Source of the DNA: Litorivicinus sp. | GTDB lineage: Bacteria > Pseudomonadota > Gammaproteobacteria > Pseudomonadales > Litorivicinaceae | Assembly (NCBI GenBank): GCA_028339155.1 | Contig: JAOLBK010000002.1 | Coordinates: 51,366 to 115,365 of the forward strand | Direction: 5' to 3' | Length of the DNA stretch: 64,000 bases | Shown here: positions 23,584 to 32,251 of the stretch, piece after piece | How positions within the stretch are numbered: position 1 is the first letter of the stretch | Layout of the letters: each line of letters starts with the position of its first letter | Notes under the pieces: model-generated | The model's input: only the letters and a program-made list of their open reading frames with translations | Told to the model about the DNA's origin: nothing | Databases searched by the model: none | Position numbers and translations under genes: made by a program

Positions 23584-23901
23584 GTGGAAAGCGTTGATTG
23601 GATATCATTTGGCCTGAGTTTTTTTCTTGTTATTTTACTCCTTGGAGCCACGCTCTGGGGGCTCAAGCGCTTTGGTCGGATGCAGATAAAAAAATCAGAT
23701 ACTGCGTCGCAATTGAGGGTCATTGAGTCAGTTTCCCTGGGTGCGAGGCAGCGAGTTGCCCTAATTGAGGCAGATAACCAGCGTATTTTAGTGGGTGTGA
23801 CGCCTAGCGCTATATCGCGCCTTGGACAGTGGGAAATGCCGCATTCACCAAACTTCCAAGATGCATTAAAAGAGGCTGAGTCAAAGCCGGCTGAGTCTTA
23901 A
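23584..23901 (+). CDS. fliO: Flagellar biosynthetic protein FliO
   Basis: The 105-residue protein has one membrane helix (about 8-27) followed by a short cytoplasmic domain with RVIESVSLGARQRVALIEADNQRILVGVTPSAISRLG, the FliO hallmark. It helps assemble the FliP ring. The start is GTG 23584. An unusually long gap of 311 bases separates it from fliP. Confidence 0.9.
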   Translation: MESVDWISFGLSFFLVILLLGATLWGLKRFGRMQIKKSDTASQLRVIESVSLGARQRVALIEADNQRILVGVTPSAISRLGQWEMPHSPNFQDALKEAESKPAES

Positions 23902-24023
23902 TTGAATTACTAGTCAAAAAAATATAATTTATCGTTGCGAAGTTACTTATTGAATAAGTATCTACCTGAGCGGCAACATTTTTCCTAATCCGAGTCATCC
24001 TCACGGAAAGGCTTTGCCTCTTC

Positions 24024-24038
24024 TGGCACTACTCTTGC
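24024..24038 (+). promoter_or_regulatory. Internal sigma-54 promoter ahead of fliP
   Basis: TGGCACTACTCTTGC matches TGGCACG-N4-TTGC at all but one base, with correct -24/-12 spacing. It lies in the fliO-fliP gap, which is otherwise AT-rich and has no gene. It would let fliPQR-flhB and the genes after them be made separately from the upstream operon. Confidence 0.8.
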
Positions 24039-24212
24039 AACACTATTTCTTAATTATGCATTATTGCAGAATGACTTATTTAAGTTATTGAAAATTAAGG
24101 AATTTAATTTTGTTTTTAATAGTGTCAGGTATTCGACAGCGTGGTGACGAGGTTGGAGTATTCGAATTTCTTCTTGAGGGCTATTCGGCCAATTGCAGCA
24201 ATGAGGTTCATT

Positions 24213-24941
24213 ATGCATAAGCTTTGGATTGTGTTGATTTTTATTGCGCCTCAGGCGCTCGGTAATGCATTGCCAATGGTAACAGTGACGGAGCAGGCCG
24301 GAGCGACTCAGTACAGTCTGACCTTGCAGTTGCTAGCCTTGATGACGTTACTGTCTGTGCTTCCGGCGATGTTATTGGGTTTGACGTCATTTGTTCGAAT
24401 AATTATCGTTTTGTCGCTCTTGAGACAGGCATTGGGAACCATGCAAACGCCTCCGAACACGGTATTGCTCGGGATTGCTTTGTTTCTTACTTTCTTTGTA
24501 ATGGGCCCTGTCTTCACCGATGTTTACAACAATGCGATTCTGCCATTTTTAAATGAGGAGATAGCAATCGAGGCGGCGATTGCCGCCGCAGAAATCCCGA
24601 TACGCGGATTCATGCTGAATCAGACTCGACAAGAAGATATTGCAATGTTTGTTGAAATTGCAAACATGGAGGCGATCTCGTCACCTGAAGCTGTACCCTT
24701 TCAAATTCTTGCCCCTGCTTTTATTACGTCTGAGCTGAAGAGTGCCTTTATTATTGCGTTCATGATCTACATCCCATTCGTGGTTATTGATCTGATCGTG
24801 GCTAGCGTGCTTATGTCGATGGGTATGATGATGTTATCTCCGATGATGATTTCAATGCCCTTTAAATTAATGCTTTTCGTGTTGGTGGATGGATGGTCTT
24901 TGATCATGGGCTCACTCGCGGCAAGCTTTGCAATGCCCTAA
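24213..24941 (+). CDS. fliP: Flagellar export gate protein FliP
   Basis: GAGG at 24203-24206 fits ATG 24213, giving 242 residues that start with a signal-like helix (MHKLWIVLIFIAPQALG), as in E. coli FliP. The core has TSFVRIIIVLSLLRQALGTMQTPPNTVL-type sequence, and FVVIDLIVASVLMSMGMMMLSP near residues 180-201. Five FliP copies with FliQ and FliR form the export channel. Confidence 0.95.
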   Translation: MHKLWIVLIFIAPQALGNALPMVTVTEQAGATQYSLTLQLLALMTLLSVLPAMLLGLTSFVRIIIVLSLLRQALGTMQTPPNTVLLGIALFLTFFVMGPVFTDVYNNAILPFLNEEIAIEAAIAAAEIPIRGFMLNQTRQEDIAMFVEIANMEAISSPEAVPFQILAPAFITSELKSAFIIAFMIYIPFVVIDLIVASVLMSMGMMMLSPMMISMPFKLMLFVLVDGWSLIMGSLAASFAMP

Positions 24942-24951
24942 GGAGATTGAT

Positions 24952-25221
24952 ATGGATCCGGCAATGGTTATTGAATTAGGCCGCGAAAGCTTGCTTGTCG
25001 CGGTTATTGTGGCTGCACCGATGCTTGGGATGGCCTTAGCCGTTGGATTGTTTATTGGGGTCATTCAGGCTGCAACATCAATCAATGAGATGACATTGAG
25101 TTTTATCCCGAAACTTGGTGCTTTGGTTTTGGTGATGATATTTATAGGGGGTTGGCAAATCTCTGTCGTGGTGGAGTTCATGCGGAAAATGTATGAGCGA
25201 ATCCCAACTATATTTTTTTAG
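24952..25221 (+). CDS. fliQ: Flagellar export gate protein FliQ
   Basis: The frame is open earlier, but AAGGAGATTGAT before ATG 24952 fixes an 89-residue FliQ. It has two membrane helices, and ATSINEMTLSFIPKLGALVL is the conserved connecting segment. It is a small lateral subunit of the export gate. It lies 10 bases after fliP. Confidence 0.95.
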   Translation: MDPAMVIELGRESLLVAVIVAAPMLGMALAVGLFIGVIQAATSINEMTLSFIPKLGALVLVMIFIGGWQISVVVEFMRKMYERIPTIFF

Positions 25222-25229
25222 AGGTTGAG

Positions 25230-26009
25230 ATGGAGCTTTTTGTAGCAGAGCTAGTCGATTTTTTTTACACAGCATTGTGGCCGTTTATACGTATCGGCGC
25301 GATGCTGATTGCTGTACCGATTTTGTCGATCAATGCTGTTTCGGTCCGGATGCGAGTGCTGCTAACTAGTTTACTAACGTTCATGATTTATCCCTTGAGC
25401 GAGTGGCCTGTAATTGATCCAGTCTCTGCGCGTGGGTTATTAGAAATAGTGAACCAAATTTTGATCGGAGTAGTGATGGGGTTCTTTCTCCAAATCGTTA
25501 CTGCAGCTGTTGTTGTTGGGGGGCAGGCGATGGCAAACTCGATGGGGCTATCCATGGCGAGTATGGTCGACCCTGGGCTGGGCACGGTACCTTTGGTCTC
25601 GCAATTCCTTCTCATTATCTCGACATTGATTTTTTTAGGAGTTGGTGGGCATATGCTGATCATTGGTATTTTGCTCCGAAGTTTTGAGACTATTCCAGTT
25701 GGTATGGCATTTATCGGCGAGACAGCATTCGGTGATTTGATTGAGTGGAGTGCAATGATTTTTTTGGGTGGGCTGTTGTTGGCACTCCCGGTAATGGTTG
25801 CTCTTTTGTTAGTTAATATCGGCGTCGGCGTGGTCACGCGTGCGGCTCCGAGTTTGAATATTTTTGCTGTTGGTTTTCCGGTATTTCTGCTCACTGGTTT
25901 CTCTGTTTTCATTCTTTCTATGGCAGGCATTGGCGCGCGCATCCAATGGTTATGGTTAGAGGGAATTGAACAAGTGAAAGATTTAGTTCAAGTGCCGGGA
26001 GTTCTCTGA
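25230..26009 (+). CDS. fliR: Flagellar export gate protein FliR
   Basis: The 259-residue polytopic protein matches FliR. It has a first helix with FIRIGAMLIAVPILS, the segment GFFLQIVTAAVVVGGQAMANSMGLSMASMVDP (about 84-115), and LLVNIGVGVVTRAAPSLNIFAVGFPV (about 193-218). It is the single-copy subunit of the FliPQR gate. The stop codon overlaps the flhB start (TGATG). Confidence 0.95.
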   Translation: MELFVAELVDFFYTALWPFIRIGAMLIAVPILSINAVSVRMRVLLTSLLTFMIYPLSEWPVIDPVSARGLLEIVNQILIGVVMGFFLQIVTAAVVVGGQAMANSMGLSMASMVDPGLGTVPLVSQFLLIISTLIFLGVGGHMLIIGILLRSFETIPVGMAFIGETAFGDLIEWSAMIFLGGLLLALPVMVALLLVNIGVGVVTRAAPSLNIFAVGFPVFLLTGFSVFILSMAGIGARIQWLWLEGIEQVKDLVQVPGVL

Positions 26010-27157
26010 TGGCCGAAGACGCACCAGAAGACGAGGAAAAAACTGAAGAGCCCTCGGCGAGGCGTCTCGAGAAAGCTCGAGAAGATGGTGATGTTCCGCG
26101 ATCCCAAGAACTTGGGGCAGCTGCGGTCATGATCTGCTCCATGTCAGCTCTCTACTTTTTCGGTGGGTGGTTGATTTCTCATCTATCGATATTATTTGCA
26201 TCAGGTTTTGTGATTGAGCGGCGAGATATCTATTCGGAGAATTTGGGACTCGTTCACTTTTCAGAGATCGCTCTCGAGAGCTTCATTCTGATTGTTCCTT
26301 TTCTATTGCTAACAGCTGTTGTAGCGGTTCTGGCGACATCAATGATGGGTGGTTTGAATTTCTCCTTAAAAGCCATTGCGCCAAAGGCTAGTAAATTTAA
26401 TATAATCAGTGGAATCAAACGTATGTTTGGTGTCAAGGCATTGGTCGAATTGACTAAGTCACTTCTCAAATTTACGTTAGTTGCAGCCGCGCTAGCCTAT
26501 TTTGTCTATGATTTTTCAGATGAATTGGTTTCCCTCGCGGCAATGTCGATTGAGCCTGCACTTGAAACTGCGGGCGACATGATTGGCCTGACAACGATAT
26601 TAGTTACTACGATGCTCGTTGTGATTGCAGCGATTGATGTTCCGTTTCAGAGTTATCAATTCGTTAAAAAAATGCGAATGACGAAGCAGGAGCTGAAGGA
26701 TGAATATAAAGATATAGAGGGTCGTCCTGAAGTCAAAGCGCAAATTCGGAGAAAGCAACGAGAGATGGCTGAGCAGCGGATGATGCAGGGCATCAAAGAT
26801 GCAGACGTCATAATTACGAACCCAGAGCACTTTTCGGTGGCCCTAGTATACGATCCTGAATCAGACGGGGCTCCAATTGTAGTCGCAAAAGGCATCGATC
26901 ATTTGGCACTTCGTATTCGTAATGAAGCGAAAGAGCATGGAATTGTTCAGGTTCAGATTCCACCACTGGCTCGAGCCATTTATTTCACGACAGAGATTGA
27001 TCAAACTATACCTGAAGACCTGTATTATGCAGTAGCACAAGTAATCGCTTACGTATTCAGCCTAGCCAGTTTGCGACGAGACGGGCAAACTGCAGGAAAG
27101 CCGAGTCCAGAGATTCCCGCTGGATTCCGTTTCGATGCGGATGGGAACCCCGAATAG
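26009..27157 (+). CDS. flhB: Flagellar export switch protein FlhB
   Basis: The 382-residue protein has the N-terminal TEEPSARRLEKAREDGDVPRSQEL signature, four membrane helices, and the cytoplasmic switch domain. The self-cleavage motif is NPEH at residues 271-274 rather than the commonest NPTH; the cleaved Asn-Pro bond is kept. VVAKGIDHLALRIRNEAKEHGI and the C-terminal PEDLYYAVAQVIAYVF complete the domain. It changes export specificity from hook to filament proteins together with FliK. Confidence 0.95.
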   Translation: MAEDAPEDEEKTEEPSARRLEKAREDGDVPRSQELGAAAVMICSMSALYFFGGWLISHLSILFASGFVIERRDIYSENLGLVHFSEIALESFILIVPFLLLTAVVAVLATSMMGGLNFSLKAIAPKASKFNIISGIKRMFGVKALVELTKSLLKFTLVAAALAYFVYDFSDELVSLAAMSIEPALETAGDMIGLTTILVTTMLVVIAAIDVPFQSYQFVKKMRMTKQELKDEYKDIEGRPEVKAQIRRKQREMAEQRMMQGIKDADVIITNPEHFSVALVYDPESDGAPIVVAKGIDHLALRIRNEAKEHGIVQVQIPPLARAIYFTTEIDQTIPEDLYYAVAQVIAYVFSLASLRRDGQTAGKPSPEIPAGFRFDADGNPE

Positions 27158-27163
27158 AACAAG

Positions 27164-28720
27164 GTGTCATTGCGTATGCAGGAAAGCGACCACATTCCCG
27201 CCCAGAAATTGCTTCAGGATAGCGGTGAAATATTTTTCAGGAATGCTGATATCATAAGATTTCAGCGCGTTTTTGATGCCGTGGTTGATGATGGGCGTCA
27301 TTTTTTGATGACGAGCGAGTTTGATGGCGTGGTCGATCACTATGGAAAAATGATGCTCAATCGCATCAAGATGCGTTCAGGGCTGGCTGTCGAAACGTTT
27401 ATGCCGGCAAGTACTGATGCCTTAGTGAATCGTTTCAATGAATTATTAGATAACCTTTCCGTTGATGAGGCCCGTGGTGCAGTGCCTAGCAATACGCCGG
27501 GTCGAATTATTGTGGTCAACGATCCAAGGGCTATTGACGGCGAGAGTTGGCCATTACTGTCACGGATGATCAATGATTTTCCAGGGCTCAATATGCGTCT
27601 GGTATTTCTATTGGACCGTATTCCAAGTGCTGTTGAGAAGGTTTTAGAGCGGTTTGGCTCTCGATTAATCCGCTGGGAAGTCAATCCGCCTTCTTCTGAT
27701 GAGCAGCTTCAACTTCGCAAAGAGGGAATGCAGGTTGGCCTCGAGTTCCAGGTTGAGCGGATTTTATCGAGAATCAATCAGACTCTATCAGAGCATCTTG
27801 AGCCTTCCCTATATGGCGAGAAGGCACCCTCGATGCAGGTAGATGTTGCTCATGCCTTATCTGAAGGAACGGATGCTGGGGAGCGCGAAGCCGAAGACAT
27901 TCGCGCTCTGTTTGAAGATGAACCACAGAAAAAATCAAAAAAGATTGGGTTTAGGCTTATTATGACATTGGCTTTGGTTCTCGGTATTGGAACCGGGATT
28001 GCTGGATTTGTGAGCCCTGAAGTTGGGCAACAATTAGATCGCATACTTCAGGCGGCTGGATTTAAGCAGACAGTATTTACTCGTCAGAATCGGGGTAGGT
28101 CGGTGGTTGACGCTGCTTACGATGCATCCCAGTCTGAGACACCGCAACCATTGCAGCCTGGGGTATCTCCAATGGTTTCGGTACCACCATTGGTGCCAAT
28201 CGATTCTCCAGTTGCGTCCGATTTGTCTTTGTCAGTCGGCGATTTGGAATCTTCTGCGCGCACGACATTGGCGGTCCAAATTGCCCAAGAAGAGTCAAAT
28301 CTAGTTGTTGAGCAATCGTCTCAGAATACAGAAAATTCCGCCGAAAGTATTGACCAAAACTTAGATGAAACAGTCTCGGCCAGTCCGGTTGGCGAAGAGC
28401 CGATTTTGGCAATTGAACCTGAGAATACGGATAGTTACCTAAATAGAATCAAAGATGCCAGCCCGGCTGATCAGTTTATTCAACACATTGTTCTGGCATC
28501 CCGAGCCCGAGCCATGGCTTGGCTTGCGACCCAAAGTAATTTGTCTCGCGCCGTGGTTGTGCCGATAGAAGTCAATAGTGCGACTAGATTCGCTGTGGTC
28601 AGTGGCGCTTTTACCAACCGAGAAGAGACGCGAGAATACATTCAAGGATTGGGCGCAGGTGCCGATTATTGGGTGAGGACAGCGGGATCGCTGCAACGAA
28701 TTTTGCGCGATGGAGATTAA
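27164..28720 (+). CDS. DamX-like membrane protein with degenerate ATPase domain and C-terminal SPOR domain
   Basis: The 518-residue product starts at GTG 27164 (an alternative ATG 27176 gives 514). Residues 1-215 look like the ATPase-derived cytoplasmic domain of DamX/ExeA-type proteins, but the P-loop position (about 46-66) has no GxGKS and the Walker B-like strand reads RIIVVNDP. A basic stretch and one membrane helix (about 262-283) follow, then a Pro/Ser/Glu-rich periplasmic linker, and a C-terminal SPOR-like domain (about 430-515: QHIVLASRARAMAWLATQSN, FAVVSGAFTNREETREYI). SPOR domains bind denuded glycan at division sites and new poles. The gene follows flhB by 6 bases, so a role in placing or anchoring the polar flagellum is a reasonable inference. 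Confidence 0.7.
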   Translation: MSLRMQESDHIPAQKLLQDSGEIFFRNADIIRFQRVFDAVVDDGRHFLMTSEFDGVVDHYGKMMLNRIKMRSGLAVETFMPASTDALVNRFNELLDNLSVDEARGAVPSNTPGRIIVVNDPRAIDGESWPLLSRMINDFPGLNMRLVFLLDRIPSAVEKVLERFGSRLIRWEVNPPSSDEQLQLRKEGMQVGLEFQVERILSRINQTLSEHLEPSLYGEKAPSMQVDVAHALSEGTDAGEREAEDIRALFEDEPQKKSKKIGFRLIMTLALVLGIGTGIAGFVSPEVGQQLDRILQAAGFKQTVFTRQNRGRSVVDAAYDASQSETPQPLQPGVSPMVSVPPLVPIDSPVASDLSLSVGDLESSARTTLAVQIAQEESNLVVEQSSQNTENSAESIDQNLDETVSASPVGEEPILAIEPENTDSYLNRIKDASPADQFIQHIVLASRARAMAWLATQSNLSRAVVVPIEVNSATRFAVVSGAFTNREETREYIQGLGAGADYWVRTAGSLQRILRDGD

Positions 28721-28722
28721 TG

Positions 28723-29163
28723 ATGGCAGATGACGAGCTTTTTCGCCAAGGACAACAGGGTCCTGATACCGCTGATGTTCAGGACGGGGATGCTGCTAAT
28801 AAAGGGTCCCCGCTGGATCTCATCCCAGGCGCTCCCGTCGATACTTTCAACGATCGTTTTGGGTCGATTGAATCAGGCAAGGATCGATTTTCGCTTATCA
28901 AATTGCAAAATCGGTCGACTGGCGGGCGTACGTCGGCTCATTTGAAGGCGGATATCGACGAAGTTGCGGCTCTGACTAAAATGAGCTGGGAGTTAAAGCC
29001 ATGGCGTCCAACAACCTTGAGTCGGGCGCTACTAACGCGAATGTCTAATGCCGAAGTGATGCTAAAGACTGTAGCCACTGCCGTTGACGAGTCGTCTCGG
29101 CAAGTAGCTGTTTTATATGATGAATTAGATGATCCAAGTAGTGATGAAACGGATGATGGTTAG
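28723..29163 (+). CDS. Hypothetical protein in the flhB-linked unknown module
   Basis: The frame is open earlier, but GGAG at 28712-28715 fits ATG 28723 (or 28720), giving 146 residues. I recognise no family. The N-terminal third is acidic and Gly/Gln-rich, the middle holds NDRFGSIESGKDRFSLIKL, the second half is helical with SWELKPWRPTTLSRALLTRM, and the tail is very acidic. There is no signal peptide or membrane helix. It overlaps the SPOR gene's stop region and is followed 13 bases later by the coiled-coil protein, so the three are probably one operon with flhB. Confidence 0.65.
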   Translation: MADDELFRQGQQGPDTADVQDGDAANKGSPLDLIPGAPVDTFNDRFGSIESGKDRFSLIKLQNRSTGGRTSAHLKADIDEVAALTKMSWELKPWRPTTLSRALLTRMSNAEVMLKTVATAVDESSRQVAVLYDELDDPSSDETDDG

Positions 29164-29176
29164 TAGGAGATAATAG

Positions 29177-30271
29177 ATGAGTGATAACGATGCTCCGGGA
29201 AAAAAAGGCCCCAGCAAAGATCAGCTTGATAACGAAGAATCTCTGGATGAAGAGTTAGAGGATGAGACTGCGTTTGAGATTGACGAAGAATTCGAGTTAG
29301 GTGATGAAGCGGCTCTTGCGATGGATGAAGTTGGTGAGCGAGCTTCATCACCTAATGATTCGCTCGGTGTTGCGACGGTTGATACGACGCTTTCGGAGGC
29401 CGTACGCTTGGCGGACGAGTTGGTAAAAACTCGAATTGAGAAAATCCATGAAGCCGGAGAGAAGAGTGTTTCTAAGGCCGTGGAGTCAATGGAAACTCTT
29501 ATTGGTTCGGTACTTGATTCGGCCGAGGCTGCGACTAGAGCATCTGCCACCGCGAATAGTTCAACTGGAAATCTCGTGAAGTCAGCGAGTAAATTGGACG
29601 AGTCAGCTGACCGGAGTTCAAAAATTTCAACCATCGTGTTGAGCGTTGGTGGGGCAATGCTGTTTGTGTCAGTGGCCGTATTTGGATTCATGGCCGCTCA
29701 ATTATCGAAGAGAACGGCTGAGCTTGAAAGTATGGTTCTTGCTGTTGGAAAGCGGGTTGTGGAAATGAATGTAGCCCTTGACCAATTTAGCCTTATTAAT
29801 GGTTCGATTGATCAGTTGCGATTGAGCCAGGAATCATTTCGAGATGCGCAAATCCAGTTGACTGAGAGACTTGGTGGACTGGATGAATTGATGAGAATCG
29901 TGCAAGTCGAAGTGCCTTCAAAAACAGCGGAATCTGTTGGCCGTCAAAGCGAGGCATTTACGTCGCAAGTAATGGATGTTGAGGCTCGTATAAAATCACA
30001 GCAGAAGGTCACCGCTGATCTTGCTAAATCCATGCAAGGATTGGCCGGGCAAATCTCCTCACTTAAGGGGCAAATTTCCGGTGTTGGTGAATTAAATAAA
30101 GATGTTGAAGCTTTAGTTACTTTGCAGCGAGAGCGCTACTACGAGCTGCTCCAAGCGCAACAGCCTGAGTCTCCAGGTGCTACTGGCGGCGAGATTGATA
30201 AGAAAGATTCGGTTATTGTTAGATATCCTAACCCTGAGTCGCCTTTACCGATGCCCGAAACTGGCAACTAA
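29177..30271 (+). CDS. Hypothetical single-pass membrane protein with acidic N-terminus and long coiled coil
   Basis: The 364-residue protein has a strongly acidic N-terminal 50 residues, a helical cytoplasmic segment (about 70-145), one membrane helix (about 150-175) and a long helical C-terminal region with heptad character (about 176-325), ending in a Pro-rich tail. I recognise no family. The shape (short cytoplasmic head, membrane helix, long periplasmic coiled coil) recalls scaffold or spacer proteins. Its stop overlaps the stop of the convergent gene at 30268 by 3 bases. It lies in the module after flhB; an accessory role in basal-body placement is a guess from context. Confidence 0.7.
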   Translation: MSDNDAPGKKGPSKDQLDNEESLDEELEDETAFEIDEEFELGDEAALAMDEVGERASSPNDSLGVATVDTTLSEAVRLADELVKTRIEKIHEAGEKSVSKAVESMETLIGSVLDSAEAATRASATANSSTGNLVKSASKLDESADRSSKISTIVLSVGGAMLFVSVAVFGFMAAQLSKRTAELESMVLAVGKRVVEMNVALDQFSLINGSIDQLRLSQESFRDAQIQLTERLGGLDELMRIVQVEVPSKTAESVGRQSEAFTSQVMDVEARIKSQQKVTADLAKSMQGLAGQISSLKGQISGVGELNKDVEALVTLQRERYYELLQAQQPESPGATGGEIDKKDSVIVRYPNPESPLPMPETGN

Positions 30272-30969
30272 GATTCTGGATCAGATTTCTCCGGGTTGAC
30301 GCTTGAGTCTCCCGGAGGAAGAGCGAGTGTTGTCTCTCCTTCTGTTATTTCTGATGCATCTTCGTCAGGATCAGTTTGTTCATTAATGTTTGAATTACCG
30401 ATGCTCATTGGCATTAGACTAGATGCCAATGAGATTTTTAATTCCAGGCCGGCTTGATTAAAAATCTCTCCAATCAGCTCATCTAATTCCTTGGCGAGGA
30501 CATCACGTTTCTCCGGCTTTGTCTCAACATTTTGTCCGAATTCATAAAGCGTAGATGCTTCAACAAATGGAATAAAAGATTCAACTGATCCGCGAAGCAT
30601 TGGTATTCTGAGCGTTGGTTTTGCAGGAGAGCGCTCCTGGTTTTTTGCGTCAAAACGGCCTTCCTCGACCAAGGCTTCGATGTGTCGGGTTAGGATAAAT
30701 TCATAGCGTCCACGAAGCGCGTCAACATCACCAACTTCTATGTTGCTGTCTTCAATTGTCTCACCGGTCATAGCCTTCCAAAGATTTTCTCCAGAAAGTT
30801 CCCCAAACGGATTTGGTCCGAAATTAACATGCTCGGCCAGTTTGTCGGTTGTGATTTTTGGGTGAATTCCGAGTAGCGTTTCGAATACACTAATTCGCTC
30901 TCCGAGATAAATAACGAAGATCGCTGCACCCCCAAGAACAATAATAAGAAGGCCAAGAATCCATTCCAT
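30268..30969 (-). CDS. Hypothetical membrane-anchored protein downstream of fliA
   Basis: The 233-residue product begins with a membrane helix (WILGLLIIVLGGAAIFVIYLG), followed by a soluble domain with KITTDKLAEHVNFGPNPFGEL, a helical middle (ALRGRYEFILTRHIEALVEEGRF) and an acidic, low-complexity C-terminal 40 residues. I recognise no family. It is the last gene of the flhA-flhF-flhG-fliA operon. It has the same single-helix plus acidic-tail style as the convergent gene at 29177, but no clear sequence match to it. Confidence 0.7.
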   Translation of the reverse strand: MEWILGLLIIVLGGAAIFVIYLGERISVFETLLGIHPKITTDKLAEHVNFGPNPFGELSGENLWKAMTGETIEDSNIEVGDVDALRGRYEFILTRHIEALVEEGRFDAKNQERSPAKPTLRIPMLRGSVESFIPFVEASTLYEFGQNVETKPEKRDVLAKELDELIGEIFNQAGLELKISLASSLMPMSIGNSNINEQTDPDEDASEITEGETTLALPPGDSSVNPEKSDPES

Positions 30970-30986
30970 TTAATTTTTCTCCCGCC

Positions 30987-31520
30987 CTAGAGCAAGTCAT
31001 CCGATTCATTGTCGTCGAGTGCTGCAATTTCAGCATCAACGTCGATGCCTTCATCGGCCAAATTTTGCCTAAGGAACTCGAGGGCGATCAGTGAGTTTTC
31101 GATTTTTAGTTCCATCCCCACGGCGTTTGATATTTTTTGTACATTGTTGATTGCTGTGGCTCCAGAGATTTGAACGCCTTGGTATTGCATTCCATATTTG
31201 AAGACTAAATCAGCATATTCTTCGGGCAGAAATGACCAAACTTCTCCGCTGGCAGTCATTAGCTTCATGTACTGGCCTGCCTTGGGCGGCTCGGGTGATT
31301 TTTTTCCTTGAGAGATGTTGAGCATTACCACGTCGCTGTATTCCGCTACTTTTGATGCGGCCTCAACAAATAATTTATCAATGTGTCCGCGTGCTCTAAG
31401 CGCAATTCGCATACGATATGCATTTTCTTTTCGGCTGTCGCCAGTGAGCGCAGCCGCTCTTTCAAACTCTTTTTTGGCGGTTTGTTTTAGGTCTTTTTCG
31501 CTTGGTCCAAATAGAGCCAT
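30987..31520 (-). CDS. Hypothetical soluble protein immediately downstream of fliA
   Basis: The 177-residue protein has no signal peptide or membrane helix. A helical, basic N-terminal part (LKQTAKKEFERAAALTGDSR, then RMRIALRARGHIDKLF) is followed by a mixed alpha/beta part with EVWSFLPEEYADLVFKYG and a very acidic tail. I recognise no family. It sits 17 bases after fliA and 17 before the membrane gene, where cheY and cheZ usually lie in polar clusters, but it shows no CheY or CheZ features. Confidence 0.7.
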   Translation of the reverse strand: MALFGPSEKDLKQTAKKEFERAAALTGDSRKENAYRMRIALRARGHIDKLFVEAASKVAEYSDVVMLNISQGKKSPEPPKAGQYMKLMTASGEVWSFLPEEYADLVFKYGMQYQGVQISGATAINNVQKISNAVGMELKIENSLIALEFLRQNLADEGIDVDAEIAALDDNESDDLL

Positions 31521-31537
31521 GTTTGAGATACCTTCGT

Positions 31538-32251
31538 CTAGTTTTCGTTTAAAGACATTATCCGTCTTAATTTCTTGACATTTGCCGATAGCAACTGACT
31601 GACCCTTGACTCGCTGATCTCGAGAACGGCGCCGATTTCCTTCAGATTCATGTCTTCTGTGTAGTAAAGCGCTATAACAACTTGGTCTCGTTCGGGCAGT
31701 TGACTGATGGCCTCAGCGAGTGATTCCATGTTCATTGCATTAAAAACTTTCTGCTCTGGTTCGGACCCATTCTGAGCTGGCGCATTGAGCATTTCTTCTT
31801 CAGCAGACTCTGAGTCTACCATCAACATTTGATGCGCGTGAGACCTCTCCTTTTGATAGTCGTGGCTTTTTTTCCCAATGAACGTGGCTAGTTCAGCCTG
31901 TGTTGGTGCGCGACCTAGTTCGGTGGCTAACTTTTGGGTTGCCTGATTTGTTTCCCTGATATGCGAAATAGCCGACCGAGGCAAAACAGAGATACGTCTA
32001 ACTTCATCAAGAATGGCTCCGCGGATTCGAGTCCTAGCAAAAATTTCAAAATCAACACCGCGTGTTGCATCAAAACTTCTCGAAGCCTCGATCAGGCCGA
32101 TCATTCCGACTTGAATGAGCTCGTCCACATCCATCACTTGAGGAATACGGCCCTTTAAGTGAAGAGCTGTTCTTTTTACTAACCCAACATGAGCCAATAT
32201 TGGATCTCGATTGTTTTGTTGTATTTGATTGTAAAGATTAAGATCAGCCAT
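31538..32251 (-). CDS. fliA: Flagellar sigma factor FliA (sigma-28)
   Basis: The 237-residue sigma-28 has region 2 (MDVDELIQVGMIGLIEASRSFD; FEIFARTRIRGAILDEVRR), region 3 (LATELGRAPTQAELA) and region 4 (MNLKEIGAVLEISESRVSQLLSANVKKLR). It directs late genes; candidate target promoters are visible ahead of motA, fliS, flgP and flgM. The antagonist FlgM is encoded at 41797. It overlaps flhG by 8 bases. Confidence 0.96.
   Translation of the reverse strand: MADLNLYNQIQQNNRDPILAHVGLVKRTALHLKGRIPQVMDVDELIQVGMIGLIEASRSFDATRGVDFEIFARTRIRGAILDEVRRISVLPRSAISHIRETNQATQKLATELGRAPTQAELATFIGKKSHDYQKERSHAHQMLMVDSESAEEEMLNAPAQNGSEPEQKVFNAMNMESLAEAISQLPERDQVVIALYYTEDMNLKEIGAVLEISESRVSQLLSANVKKLRRIMSLNEN

Noticed and set aside
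29221..29691. Ser-rich minus-strand frame opposite the coiled-coil gene
   Set aside because: It is the antisense of an acidic, low-complexity coding region; such frames arise by composition.
30987..31520. CheY or CheZ at the position after fliA
   Set aside because: The protein lacks the receiver acidic residues of CheY and the long helical hairpin with Gln active site of CheZ.
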